NCBI GenBank assembly: GCA_027365565.1
Contig: DAHXMI010000004.1
Span: forward strand, 1 to 64,000
Direction: 5' to 3'
Length of the DNA stretch: 64,000 bases
From: JAMCYG01 sp027365565
GTDB taxonomy: Archaea > Micrarchaeota > Micrarchaeia > Micrarchaeales > Micrarchaeaceae
Notes under the pieces: generated by a model
The model's database searches: none
What the model saw: the letters and a program-made list of their open reading frames with translations, nothing else
Told to the model about the DNA's origin: nothing
Shown: one piece after another, positions 34,036 to 43,083 of the stretch
Numbering within the stretch: position 1 is the first letter of the stretch
How the letters are laid out: every line of letters begins with the position of its first letter
Position numbers and translations under genes: made by a program

Positions 34036-36654
34036 ATGGTGAAATTTAAGGGATACAATAGATCTGCAGAAACAAAGTCTAGCGAGAAGTCCGAGGAGAT
34101 AAAGAAGGAGATAAACGAGATATTCAAAGGCATAGAACCCATCTTCAAGAGTGATGGGCAGATAGGTAGGTTGCTCGGAGAGCAGCGCAGCAACAAAGAG
34201 AAGGAAATCAACACTGTTGAAACCGAGATAGACAAGGTCAAGAATGAGAAGGTGGATGAGCTCAAGGACAAGAAGGAGCTGATAGGTGAAGCGCTAGCGG
34301 ATGCGGAAGAGATTTCTAAAATCTATGAAAAGGAGCTGGAACTGAAGGAGGAGCGAGAGAATTTGGCTGAGGAGAAGGCAAGCTTGGAGGAGAAACTCAA
34401 GAAGCAGGAGCAAGATAAGGCTGCACAGGAGGCAAGCGAGACAAAGAAGAAAATCGGTGAGGTATCTGCTGCAATATTCGGGAAGGAAAAGGAGATATAT
34501 GGCGAGCTAGCAAAGCAGCACAGCGCAGAGAAAGCGCTGAACGAAGTTGAGAAGAAGTTAGGCATAGTGCGCCTTAGCAACAATGTTAAAGAGATAAAAG
34601 ATGAGGTAGACAGATTACAGAAGGACCTTGAAGAGACGAGTTACAAAATAGACATATCCGAGAATGGACGCGTCTTGCTCGCGAAATACACGAACGAGCT
34701 AGCAGAGATCGACCGCAAGACCAAGGAAGCCAAGAACATTGAGTCGACTATCAGGCAGAACATCGAGCGCGGAATCAGAGAAGCAGCAAAGGAATTGCAA
34801 GGCGGGAAGATTCTTGCGGACACTGCCAAGAATGAGAAGGATCTCAATAATAGCATAGAAAAAGGCGAAATATTCAACAACATAAAGCCCCTGTTCAATA
34901 AGCTCAATGAGGCCGTGACGATAATCGAGAATGACAGTGATCTCGCCGACAAACAGTTTAAGAAGGGAAGGGCTGAGCTCGCGATAACGCTGCCTGAGAG
35001 AGTCAGGGGACGCATAGGCAGAGGTGCCAGAGAGGCAGGCCTCGGTGTGAAGAGTTCGGCAGACATAGCTGAGGAGAGGATCGACGCCCTGGAAGGGGCG
35101 ATTGACAAGTTTACCCGTGCTGACGAATGGGCCTGGATAGGAAGGAACTTGTACCTCGTGGCGGCCGACGGCGAAATGGCAAGGATTGCGAGGGGCAAGA
35201 TGGCCAAAAGGGACAATACCCCATATGTCAACGCAAGAAATGAGTTTATCAGTGCAAAGGCCGAAGGGCTGGCGAACGACCTGATTGCAGGCATAAGCCC
35301 GAAGAATAGGAATGGAACCGGAAGCAATGCAAGCGCAGGCGTCTCCGTAGCAGCACCTGGGGCGCACACTGCCGGAGGAAGTTCCGCTGCAATAGAAAAC
35401 ACCATAACGCAGAGCACGGCAGATGATTATAAGAATGCGGAATGGGCGAACGACGCAGCGCGTGAGAAGTTCATAACAGAGAACAAGCAGATCATAAACT
35501 CGTTCGGATACATGAATGTGGCTTTCAACTCCATACTCAGCAAGGATATCAAGGACGCGTTCAACAGCGGCAATCTAACTGCTCAGCAGGCAGTCATTGT
35601 ATATAGGACCCTGAGCAAGGTGTGGAGACATGAGCATGTAGGGATCTTCGATGGAATCGCGAAGGGCCACCTGCTCACCGACGCAGAGATAGACAGCATG
35701 CCCGTAGAGATGGTAGATCTCAGGCACTCCAAGGCAATATACGCCTATGCCAACGGCATATCAGACAGCGCCGTGCTGCTTGCCGTAGCCGACAGCGACA
35801 TACTGAAATACACGCGCAGGCGCCGCGAGGACTATCTCGCGAGAGCGATGCGCACTGAGAATAAAACGGATTTAAACCCAGCATCGCCTGAGGCGAATAA
35901 AGCAAAAGTAGGGATGCACCCTGGAGTGTCACCGGTAATGCTCAGAACAGAGAATACCAGCAACAAGGATGGCAAAAAGGATGATAAAAGTAGTGATGCC
36001 AACGACACTAAAAACGGAAATCCGAAAGGAGGCAAAGGAAACGGGAATGGCAATAAGGCCAGTGGCAATGGAGAAAAGAAGAAGTACGTCGGCGTGGCAT
36101 CAGTCGACAGCAATGGCAACTCGGACACCGGCGGCGTCGCTATTGGAGATATAGGATTGAGCAAGGTGGATGATAAAGGCAGGATAACAAGCGCATTGCC
36201 GAGAAGGAAGAGAGGCGGCAATGGAAGCAAAGGGGAAGGAGCTGGAGCAAGCACTACCGGCAACGCTGATGAAACGGAGAGCAAAGGCGCAGGCACACCT
36301 GCTGCGACCACCGCCACAGCGCCGACTAATACCGCGCAGTCAGAGCCCTACACCATAATAGCTCTGCCTGAAGGCAGTAAGACAATATCTTTCGACGAAG
36401 CGAAGAAGATAGCTGAGGAAAACGGCGGCCACATAATTACGAACCATGAGTACAACGCCGGACTAGCTCCTGAAAAGGACCTGTCTGCGGGAAGTACCTT
36501 CTACATCAACAACAACGACGGGAAATCTGGATACCCGCTGACAGCTGATGGAAAAGGAGGCACAAGGGCGCCGCAAAGCGGCACGACTCGTAAGATTGGC
36601 GCCAATGTGATAGTGTTCGTCAAGGACAAGAAGGGCAACGACGAGAAGCAGTGA
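34036..36654 (+). CDS. large coiled-coil, low-complexity protein
   Basis: The 872-residue protein has no signal peptide or transmembrane helix. Residues about 15-330 are a long Glu/Lys-rich coiled coil. Residues about 330-440 and 465-610 are folded-looking helical parts (GRIGRGAREAGLG, ADEWAWIGRNLYLVAADGEMA, VWRHEHVGIFDG). A Gly/Asn/Lys/Ser-rich disordered region spans about 630-770, and a final small domain covers about 775-872 (YTIIALPEGSKTISFDEAKK). I recognise no family. It follows the HTH gene at 33073 by 123 nt and may be a structural or scaffold protein of the same locus. Confidence 0.7.
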   Translation: MVKFKGYNRSAETKSSEKSEEIKKEINEIFKGIEPIFKSDGQIGRLLGEQRSNKEKEINTVETEIDKVKNEKVDELKDKKELIGEALADAEEISKIYEKELELKEERENLAEEKASLEEKLKKQEQDKAAQEASETKKKIGEVSAAIFGKEKEIYGELAKQHSAEKALNEVEKKLGIVRLSNNVKEIKDEVDRLQKDLEETSYKIDISENGRVLLAKYTNELAEIDRKTKEAKNIESTIRQNIERGIREAAKELQGGKILADTAKNEKDLNNSIEKGEIFNNIKPLFNKLNEAVTIIENDSDLADKQFKKGRAELAITLPERVRGRIGRGAREAGLGVKSSADIAEERIDALEGAIDKFTRADEWAWIGRNLYLVAADGEMARIARGKMAKRDNTPYVNARNEFISAKAEGLANDLIAGISPKNRNGTGSNASAGVSVAAPGAHTAGGSSAAIENTITQSTADDYKNAEWANDAAREKFITENKQIINSFGYMNVAFNSILSKDIKDAFNSGNLTAQQAVIVYRTLSKVWRHEHVGIFDGIAKGHLLTDAEIDSMPVEMVDLRHSKAIYAYANGISDSAVLLAVADSDILKYTRRRREDYLARAMRTENKTDLNPASPEANKAKVGMHPGVSPVMLRTENTSNKDGKKDDKSSDANDTKNGNPKGGKGNGNGNKASGNGEKKKYVGVASVDSNGNSDTGGVAIGDIGLSKVDDKGRITSALPRRKRGGNGSKGEGAGASTTGNADETESKGAGTPAATTATAPTNTAQSEPYTIIALPEGSKTISFDEAKKIAEENGGHIITNHEYNAGLAPEKDLSAGSTFYINNNDGKSGYPLTADGKGGTRAPQSGTTRKIGANVIVFVKDKKGNDEKQ

Positions 36655-36691
36655 GTGGATTAAAAGTTGAGCGGGCAGGGCGCGCGTGCGC

Positions 36692-37000
36692 TCATCTGCT
36701 TATCAAATCCCTAACTGTATCCATAAACCTGTTCCAGCCTTCCTCATCCTCTTCTTCTGCGGCTATCGCATCCATGCTACCAGACAGCATGTCCATCAGC
36801 GCGTATATCATATCGATGTCTAGCACAGATGCTATGTCGGTGCCGGCGGGCAACTCTTGCAGCGCACCAAGGAATGCGTCCCGCATAGACGGCAGCGAGT
36901 CCAGCACCGCCGCGTCCGCCTTTCTCTCCGAAACGCTCCGCACCGCCTCGTAAAAGACGTCGAAGGACTGCACGATTTTCTTCCTGTATTCCTCAACCAT
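36692..37000 (-). CDS. small acidic helical protein, unknown
   Basis: The 102-residue protein is mostly helical and acidic, with AAEEEDEEGWNRFMDTVRD near the end and several Met/Leu-rich helices. No cysteine or metal-binding motif is present. It converges on the large coiled-coil gene and has an AT-rich promoter region shared with the divergent gene at 37151. I do not recognise the family. Confidence 0.6.
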   Translation of the reverse strand: MVEEYRKKIVQSFDVFYEAVRSVSERKADAAVLDSLPSMRDAFLGALQELPAGTDIASVLDIDMIYALMDMLSGSMDAIAAEEEDEEGWNRFMDTVRDLISR

Positions 37001-37102
37001 GGACCAACACCGACGACTGAAATCGCTATTACCTGAACTAAAATCTAAATATTAAACAAAGCTTATTAATTTATACACCAATTCCATAACGTCATACGAG
37101 CG

Positions 37103-37137
37103 CTCAGCGCGGCGCACGCCTCATGGGCGCCGCGGAG
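37103..37137 (+). promoter_or_regulatory. GC-rich hairpin in the leader of the 37151 gene
   Basis: CGCGGCGC (37108-37115) pairs perfectly with GCGCCGCG (37127-37134), and CTC/GAG extends the stem past a 2-nt bulge. A TATA-like AATTTATACACC at about 37068-37079 would start transcription close to the hairpin. The GGAG at 37134-37137, the only nearby Shine-Dalgarno-like sequence, is partly paired, so the hairpin could limit translation. Confidence 0.4.
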
Positions 37138-37150
37138 ACATAACATAGTG

Positions 37151-38140
37151 ATGCTGTTGTCAAACGAATACGTGAAGGAACACGAACACGGCATAATAAG
37201 AAGGATTGTCTTCAGGCTGGTCAGGAAACGCATAGCCGGCTCTACCTTGGGTTCTCTCATAAAGAACATAATGAGCCTGAACGCACGCGGCATGCATGCT
37301 ACCGTAACGCTGCTCAATGACAGGTCGATGGACCTCCAGAAGGCGAAGTACAATACCAATTCCTACCTGCAGATGGTGAGGCAGATATCCATGCTGCACC
37401 TCAACTCAGACATATCGATCAGACCCAGCCAACTCGGCTACTCATTGAGCGAGGAGGCATTCAACAAGAATCTCGAAGGAATAGCCAGCCTAAGCACGCA
37501 GAAGGAGGTAAGGGTGTGGCTCGAGCTCGAGAACAAGGTGGACTACAATTCTATACTCTCTCTGTACACGAGACTGAAGGAGTCCTACAGCAGCCTCGGC
37601 GTCGAGGTGCCGTACGGCCTCAACGGCGCAGCGTTTAAGCAGCTCTCGAAGAAAGACAGCCACATGAAGATCGTAGTTAGCAAGAAGTACGCGGACGGCA
37701 AGCAGACAAAGGGGATAAAGGAGACTTCGGGCACCGACAAGGAGAAGAAGAGCAAGAGCCGCGAGGGCAACGGAAGACTGGAAGAGATGGTGAACTACTT
37801 CGGCCGGGCGGCCCAGACCTGCCGAGACGTCATGATATCAGATACGGAAGAAAGCAGCATACTGAGGATTGCTAACAAGTCGAAAGAATTGAAGAAGAAC
37901 GTCACCTTCGAACTGCCGTTCGGCGAAAGCAACAAGAAACTTAATAAGCTTATCAAGAACAGAATAAACCTGAGCATATACACACCGTACGGCAAGGATT
38001 GGGTATCCTATGCGATGAACAGGCTTGCCGAGGGACGTATAAGCAGGATCGCCTCCGCTGTGCTGGACAACAGCCAGAACGGCGGCGATGCGCGGATGAT
38101 GGACGATGCAGACATCGACACAGAAGAGTACGCAGGCTGA
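37151..38140 (+). CDS. proline dehydrogenase-like protein, divergent
   Basis: Several stretches follow the proline dehydrogenase barrel: DISIRPSQLGYS near residue 95, VRVWLELENKVDYNSILSLY near 130, and the late YTPYGKDWVSYAMNRLAEG, which matches the FAD/substrate end motif with RLAER changed to RLAEG. The central barrel region is replaced by a Lys/Ser/Glu-rich insert (about 190-220), and expected catalytic residues are partly lost. Activity is therefore doubtful. Proline dehydrogenases give electrons from proline to FAD. ATG 37151 or GTG 37148 may be the start. The next gene overlaps by 35 nt. Confidence 0.5.
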   Translation: MLLSNEYVKEHEHGIIRRIVFRLVRKRIAGSTLGSLIKNIMSLNARGMHATVTLLNDRSMDLQKAKYNTNSYLQMVRQISMLHLNSDISIRPSQLGYSLSEEAFNKNLEGIASLSTQKEVRVWLELENKVDYNSILSLYTRLKESYSSLGVEVPYGLNGAAFKQLSKKDSHMKIVVSKKYADGKQTKGIKETSGTDKEKKSKSREGNGRLEEMVNYFGRAAQTCRDVMISDTEESSILRIANKSKELKKNVTFELPFGESNKKLNKLIKNRINLSIYTPYGKDWVSYAMNRLAEGRISRIASAVLDNSQNGGDARMMDDADIDTEEYAG

Positions 38141-39215
38141 GACCGCCGATAGGGCCCAGAGGCCAATCAATCTGGTTACTGGAGCGAGCTCTGACCTGGG
38201 GCGCACAGTGGCACACAGGCTGATCGAGCGCGGCGAGGAGGTTCGTGTACTGCTTTCAAAGCACCCACAGGAGAGCGACGAATGGTCGGAGCTGCCGAAG
38301 GGCGTCAGGCTGTACGTCGCGGACCTGACACTGAAAAAGGAGACCGATTTTGAAGAGCTGAAGAACGCCTGCCAGGGCGTCAACAGGATATTCCACATTG
38401 CAGGCGCGGTATTCAACTACCAGAACAGCTACAACAAGCTTGTCGAGGTCAACGTGCTGGGCACCGAAAACCTCATTAAGGCGTACCTAGACGCAAACCC
38501 GCAACAGGACGCGCGCATGCACTTTTTATACGCAAGCAGCACCAACGTGTACGGCTATAGGAGGAAGGGTGAGATTCTTACTGAGGAGTCAGAGCTTAAG
38601 CCTGAGAGCCCTTACTCGCAGAGCAAACAGATGGCCGAGAACCTGATCAACATATACAGCGAGGAGAATCCCAAGATCACATATACCATACTCAGGATGT
38701 CAACGCTGTATGGATCGACGCGCTACAATGCCCCTATATTCAAGATGTTCAGGATGATAGAGAGCGGAAGGTTCATCATGATCGGCGACGGCAGCAACAC
38801 GATACCTTTCATCAACGTCAGCGACGCGGCGAATGCGATGCTGCTCGCGGCGGACAGCATTGCCGCGAGGAACAGGATATATAACGTAACCGACGGCAAG
38901 GAGCACGAGCTCAGGGTACTGATAAAGCTGGGCTCTGAGCTGATGAACAAGGAAATGCCGAAGAGGAAGGTGAGCCCGATCATAGCCAGGATAGGCAGGA
39001 GGATAACCGGCATAAACTACGACGAGTACGAGTTCGTGACGAGCAACCGTGTGATCAGCATAGAGCGTGCCAGGAAGGAGCTGCATTACAGGCCATCGGG
39101 CGACGTGGAGGAAGATGCACCAGCTCTCGTCAAGGAGTTCCTTGCGGAGAATAATAACCACAACCACGGCAGCAGCAACCATGTGCGCGTTGCCGCGAAG
39201 GGCGCGAAGAAATGA
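38106..39215 (+). CDS. NAD-dependent epimerase/dehydratase (extended SDR)
   Basis: The Rossmann motif is NLVTGASSDLGRTVAHRL near residue 22. The active-site Tyr/Lys pair is in SPYSQSKQMAENL near 165, and the preceding serine lies in YASSTNVYG. The 369-residue size suits sugar-nucleotide epimerases, dehydratases or related steroid-like dehydrogenases. A His/Asn-rich tail (NNNHNHGSSNH) ends the protein. The ATG lies 35 nt inside the previous gene. Substrate is unknown. Confidence 0.85.
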   Translation: MQTSTQKSTQAETADRAQRPINLVTGASSDLGRTVAHRLIERGEEVRVLLSKHPQESDEWSELPKGVRLYVADLTLKKETDFEELKNACQGVNRIFHIAGAVFNYQNSYNKLVEVNVLGTENLIKAYLDANPQQDARMHFLYASSTNVYGYRRKGEILTEESELKPESPYSQSKQMAENLINIYSEENPKITYTILRMSTLYGSTRYNAPIFKMFRMIESGRFIMIGDGSNTIPFINVSDAANAMLLAADSIAARNRIYNVTDGKEHELRVLIKLGSELMNKEMPKRKVSPIIARIGRRITGINYDEYEFVTSNRVISIERARKELHYRPSGDVEEDAPALVKEFLAENNNHNHGSSNHVRVAAKGAKK

Positions 39216-39251
39216 TATATATTACATGAATGACGCTTACGGATTGGTAGC

Positions 39252-40064
39252 ATGATTTCGATAGGAAAAACCGAGAAGTACATAAACGATAGGCTGGAGG
39301 ACAGAGGAGCACTTCTCTTCTCACTCATAGACCCGGTCGATTACAAGAGCGTGAAGGATGTCATCGCGACCGCGAAGGCCGTCACGAAGGGAGGCGCGGA
39401 CGTGTTGCTGCTCGGAGGCAGCAGCGGCGTTCAGGGCGAGCTGCTCGATGGCGTCGCGAAGGAGATAAAGGATGCCATAGACGGCGTCCCGCTAGTCCTT
39501 TTCCCGGGAAACGTGGCGACGATTACGAGATATGCCGATGCGATATACTTCCAGTCCTTGCTCAACTCGAGGAATCCGTACTGGCATGCGCAGGTGCAGA
39601 TGCTTGGTGCGCCTGTGGTAAAGGAGGCAGGCATAGAGCCCCTTCCGGTCGGATACATACTAATAGAACCGGGAGGCACTGCGGCATGGGTCGGCGACGC
39701 GAACATCGTACCGCAGTCCAAGCCGAAGATCGCGGCGGCACTGGCCCTCACAGGGCAGTATCTCGGCAACAGGTTCATAGTAACAGATACGGGATCCAAC
39801 CCTAGAATGCAAGGCAAGGGGCCGATACCGCCTGAAATGGTACGGGAAGTGAAAAGGGCGATAGACGTCCCGTACATAGTGGGCGGCGGCATCATATCTG
39901 AGAAGGAGCTCAGGGTTGCATACGAGGCAGGGGCGGATGCGGTGCAGATAGGCACTGCGTTCGAAGGCAGCAACAAAGCGGATGATGTGTACAAGAAGGC
40001 GCTTCTGTTCTCGAAGGTAACCAAGGAGGAGGGCGCTAAGAAGCTCAAGAAGGGAGGGAAGTGA
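39252..40064 (+). CDS. geranylgeranylglyceryl phosphate synthase
   Basis: This TIM-barrel enzyme forms the first ether bond of archaeal lipids, joining glycerol-1-phosphate to geranylgeranyl diphosphate. Recognisable segments are SLIDPVDY near the start, GGADVLLLGGSSGV, VPLVLFPGN, YILIEPGGTAAWVG near 140, and YIVGGGIISEKEL with VQIGTAFEG near the end. The 270 residues fit the archaeal group II form. The window's prenyl synthases supply its substrate. A TATA-like ATATATTAC lies about 25 nt before the start. Confidence 0.94.
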   Translation: MISIGKTEKYINDRLEDRGALLFSLIDPVDYKSVKDVIATAKAVTKGGADVLLLGGSSGVQGELLDGVAKEIKDAIDGVPLVLFPGNVATITRYADAIYFQSLLNSRNPYWHAQVQMLGAPVVKEAGIEPLPVGYILIEPGGTAAWVGDANIVPQSKPKIAAALALTGQYLGNRFIVTDTGSNPRMQGKGPIPPEMVREVKRAIDVPYIVGGGIISEKELRVAYEAGADAVQIGTAFEGSNKADDVYKKALLFSKVTKEEGAKKLKKGGK

Positions 40065-40121
40065 TCCCCCCTCTATTCTTTGTTTTTTCGGCAACGCAGG
40101 CGGTTGCAAAGGGGTAATGAT

Positions 40122-41261
40122 GTGAGGGAGCTTGCTACCATCGAGGTGTTCAGGCTCGTGCGCGAGCTCGGCAAGTTCCGCGGCTACTATATAGACAAGC
40201 TGTACGAGCTGGGAGAGGGCCGCTTCAGGCTCAGGCTCACGAACAAGGGGGAGAAGGCGTATCTCAACTGCGCCCTGCCGGGCACGCTGAACGAGACGAC
40301 CACAATCGAGAAGGCGGAGACCGCGACGGGATTCGCGACTGCGTTCAGGAAACGCACATCCGGTTTCGTGATAAAGGAGATAACCCAGATGAACCGCGAC
40401 CGCATAATAAATATATCGGCGGAGAAGGGCGAACTGTCAATCAACATAATATTCGAGCTGTTCGGAAAAGGCAATCTGATACTTACCGATGGGAATATGG
40501 CAACGCTCCTCACATACAGGAGGCAGGAGTTCAAGGACAGGACAGTGGCGCCGCACATGGCATACGAGCCGCCGAAGAGCGGCACGATAGATTTCACCAG
40601 CGATCCGGCGTACGGAATCAAGTATGAGACATCCAACGCCGAAGTGGCGAGATATTTCGCATCCGTTTTTGGGATAGGCAGGTTGTATGTCGAGGAGGCC
40701 ATAACCAGGGCAGGTGATGATCCGACAGCCAAGGTAGAGTCAGTAAAAGAGAGACTGCCGGAGCTCGCGGCGAGCATACGCGAACTGGTGAAGAAAGCGA
40801 TCGGATCCGAAAAGGCGATCGTTTACATGCGCGATGGGGAACCATTGGACTTCGCGCTGGTGGAGCTCGCAAAATACAGCGGCGTGGAAAGCAGGGCATG
40901 CGGATCCCTAAACGAAGCATTGGACGCGGTCTACTCGTCGGCCGCAGAGGCTAGGGCAGAGGCGCATCCCGAAGAAGCGGAAAGCGCCGAGGCAATGTCC
41001 ATCAGAATCAGCATCGAGAAGCAGCGGAAGTCCGTAGACGGCCTGCTTGCAGAATCAGAACAGGACAAGCGCATCGGTACCATAATATTTAACAACATGG
41101 ATGCAATAAACACTCTGATAAGGGCAGCCACACAGGACAGGCACGCCACCGCGGAAGGCCTTCTGAAGGCTGCACAGCAGGGCATAAAGGTGACGTCGGT
41201 CGACCTGAAGAACAAAAAGGTCGTGATCGACATAGGGGAAGAGGTAGAAGAAAAGGGATAG
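40122..41261 (+). CDS. NFACT-N protein lacking the C-terminal domain (Rqc2-like)
   Basis: The start RELATIEVFRLVRELGKFRG with YYIDKLYEL, followed by RLRLTNKGEKAYLNC and INIIFELFGKGNLILTDG, matches the NFACT-N domain of Rqc2/FbpA proteins, which bind stalled 60S/50S subunits. A helix-hairpin-helix-like part and a coiled coil (about 290-350) follow. The chain ends at about 379 residues, while archaeal homologues are usually 600 or more with an NFACT-R domain. GTG 40122 is preceded by GGGGT; a TTG at 40080 is less likely. Confidence 0.78.
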   Translation: MRELATIEVFRLVRELGKFRGYYIDKLYELGEGRFRLRLTNKGEKAYLNCALPGTLNETTTIEKAETATGFATAFRKRTSGFVIKEITQMNRDRIINISAEKGELSINIIFELFGKGNLILTDGNMATLLTYRRQEFKDRTVAPHMAYEPPKSGTIDFTSDPAYGIKYETSNAEVARYFASVFGIGRLYVEEAITRAGDDPTAKVESVKERLPELAASIRELVKKAIGSEKAIVYMRDGEPLDFALVELAKYSGVESRACGSLNEALDAVYSSAAEARAEAHPEEAESAEAMSIRISIEKQRKSVDGLLAESEQDKRIGTIIFNNMDAINTLIRAATQDRHATAEGLLKAAQQGIKVTSVDLKNKKVVIDIGEEVEEKG

Positions 41262-41265
41262 GCAG

Positions 41266-42165
41266 ATGGTTGCATTGATGAGAGTGACTTTCCTTGGAAC
41301 GTCGGGCTCTACGCCGACAAAGGACAGGAACCTGCCGGCTGTCGCCCTGGAATATGAGGGCGATATCCTCCTATTCGACTGCGGGGAGGGCACTCAGAGG
41401 CAGATGATGAAGTATGGAGTCAACATGTCGAAGATCAGGGCAATATTCATCAGCCACATGCACGGCGACCACTTCTTCGGCATCGCAGGGTTTCTCAGGA
41501 GCATGGGGCTGAACGGCAGGAAGGACGACCTCGAGATATTCGTTCCGAAGGGCTACAAGAGGGTGATGAAGGGCTTCATAGGCATCGACATGCACCTCAT
41601 AGGTTACAAGATAAACATACGCGAGGTAAGGGCGGGTATGATATACAAGAGCGACGATTACACGGTCAGCGCGTTCAGGCTCATCCATTCGGTGCCGACG
41701 TACGGCTACATATTCAAGGAGAAAGACAGCTTCAACTTCATGAAGGAGAAGGCAAGGGAGCTGGGCCTGAAGGGCATGATGTTCAAGCAGCTGGAGAAGA
41801 AGAGGAAGCTGAAGGTCAACGGCAGGCTTGTCAGGTTCGAGGACGTGATAAAGGCGAAGCCGGGCAGGAAGATCGTGTATGCGACGGACACGCGCCCAGC
41901 TTCGACCACGCGCCAATTGTCTAGAGGCGCCGATCTGCTGATACACGAGGCGACATACGACCACTCGCTGAAGGGGCTCGCGGTCAAGAACATGCATTCC
42001 ACCGTATATGAGGCGGCCCAGGTCGCGAAGAAGGCAGGTGTCAAGAGGCTCGTGCTCTTCCATGTCAGTGCGAGGTACCAGAGCAGCGCCGCGCTGCTCA
42101 AGGAGGCGACAAAGACGTTCAGCAACACGAAGGTAGCGGAAGACGGCACCAGAATAACCCTCTGA
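41266..42165 (+). CDS. rnz: ribonuclease Z
   Basis: This metallo-beta-lactamase enzyme trims tRNA 3' ends before CCA addition, which suits the tRNA genes here that lack encoded CCA. Motifs are FLGTSGSTPTKDRN at the start, DCGEGTQRQM, the zinc ligands SHMHGDHFFG near residue 67, YATDTRPA and HEATYDHSL. Start at GTG/ATG 41266 or the internal ATG 41278 (MRVTFLGTSG). The gene begins 5 nt after the NFACT gene. Confidence 0.95.
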   Translation: MVALMRVTFLGTSGSTPTKDRNLPAVALEYEGDILLFDCGEGTQRQMMKYGVNMSKIRAIFISHMHGDHFFGIAGFLRSMGLNGRKDDLEIFVPKGYKRVMKGFIGIDMHLIGYKINIREVRAGMIYKSDDYTVSAFRLIHSVPTYGYIFKEKDSFNFMKEKARELGLKGMMFKQLEKKRKLKVNGRLVRFEDVIKAKPGRKIVYATDTRPASTTRQLSRGADLLIHEATYDHSLKGLAVKNMHSTVYEAAQVAKKAGVKRLVLFHVSARYQSSAALLKEATKTFSNTKVAEDGTRITL

Positions 42166-42226
42166 GAATCCCACAAGCGTTACCAGCATTAGGTTTATAT
42201 GAATGATTGACGATTAGTTATGAGAG

Positions 42227-42298
42227 GGGCTCGTAGTCGAATGGTAAGACGTCACGTTGACAACGTGAAGATCCGGAGTCCGATTCTCCGCGGGCCCA
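42227..42298 (+). tRNA. tRNA-Val (GAC)
   Basis: The acceptor GGGCTCG pairs with CGGGCCC, and discriminator A is at 42298. The anticodon stem TCACG/CGTGA encloses TTGACAA, giving anticodon GAC. The T stem CGGAG/CTCCG encloses TCCGATT, so position 55 is C instead of the nearly universal T. TATA GGTTTATATGA at about 42191-42201 is 26-30 nt upstream. CCA is not encoded. Confidence 0.92.
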
Positions 42299-42405
42299 CT
42301 TATTTTGATGCGCATGTCATGCAGACAGAGTGCATTAATCCCTTCCATTCGCCCAGGATAAAGATAAACCTTTTTTAAGCTTTCAAGACAACTCCTCGTG
42401 ATTGC

Positions 42406-43044
42406 ATGCCAACCGGACTGCTGACAAGCCAGGTGTTCACGGAGTTTTCCACCATATTGATACTCGCGCTCACCGTAGGGCTCGCGGTGGTCCTGACGCG
42501 CGCATATGCGAAGAGCAAGGCGCGGTCGCATCTCTTCTGGTCCATTGGACTTTGGCTGTTCGCGCTGTCTGTGCTTCTCGAGGTGCTGTTCGCCTTTGGG
42601 GTATACAGCGGATTTATGATAGGCATGTACCTCTTCCTGGTAGTAGCGCTGGTCGAATCGCTCGCGATGGGCGCGGTGGCGCTTTACAAGTCAAGGAAGC
42701 TCGAGATGTATTTTGGAGCATTTGCCATCGCCTCTCTCGCGTTCGCCGCATACTCCATCGCCACCTCGACGATAGGCAACGTGCTCACTAACCATGTCGT
42801 CTTCGGCGTGCTACCCATTATGATAATAACGGCATCCTCGATCGGCACTTTCCCATCGGCAGTCGCGCTGATAGCGATTGCCGCGATCAGCTACAGAAAA
42901 AAGAAAAACCCCAAGATGCTCTCGATAATAAGCGGAGTGGTGATCGTGAGTGCGGCAGGAACCCTCTACATATCAGGATTCCCCTCGTTCCTCTACTATT
43001 CTGAGTTCGTAGGCATACTGCTTCTCTGGTTGGGCTTCGTATAG
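42406..43044 (+). CDS. multi-pass membrane protein, unknown function
   Basis: The 212-residue protein has six or seven hydrophobic helices with short loops and a small basic loop (YRKKKNPK near residue 165). The helix pattern recalls seven-helix sensor or DUF membrane domains, but no motif identifies a function. The ATG lies about 20 nt after an AT-rich CCTTTTTTAAGC promoter-like element, suggesting a short leader. Confidence 0.7.
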   Translation: MPTGLLTSQVFTEFSTILILALTVGLAVVLTRAYAKSKARSHLFWSIGLWLFALSVLLEVLFAFGVYSGFMIGMYLFLVVALVESLAMGAVALYKSRKLEMYFGAFAIASLAFAAYSIATSTIGNVLTNHVVFGVLPIMIITASSIGTFPSAVALIAIAAISYRKKKNPKMLSIISGVVIVSAAGTLYISGFPSFLYYSEFVGILLLWLGFV

Positions 43045-43083
43045 CAAATAAGCCTTTCCTACACATGATATGATTGATGCAAT

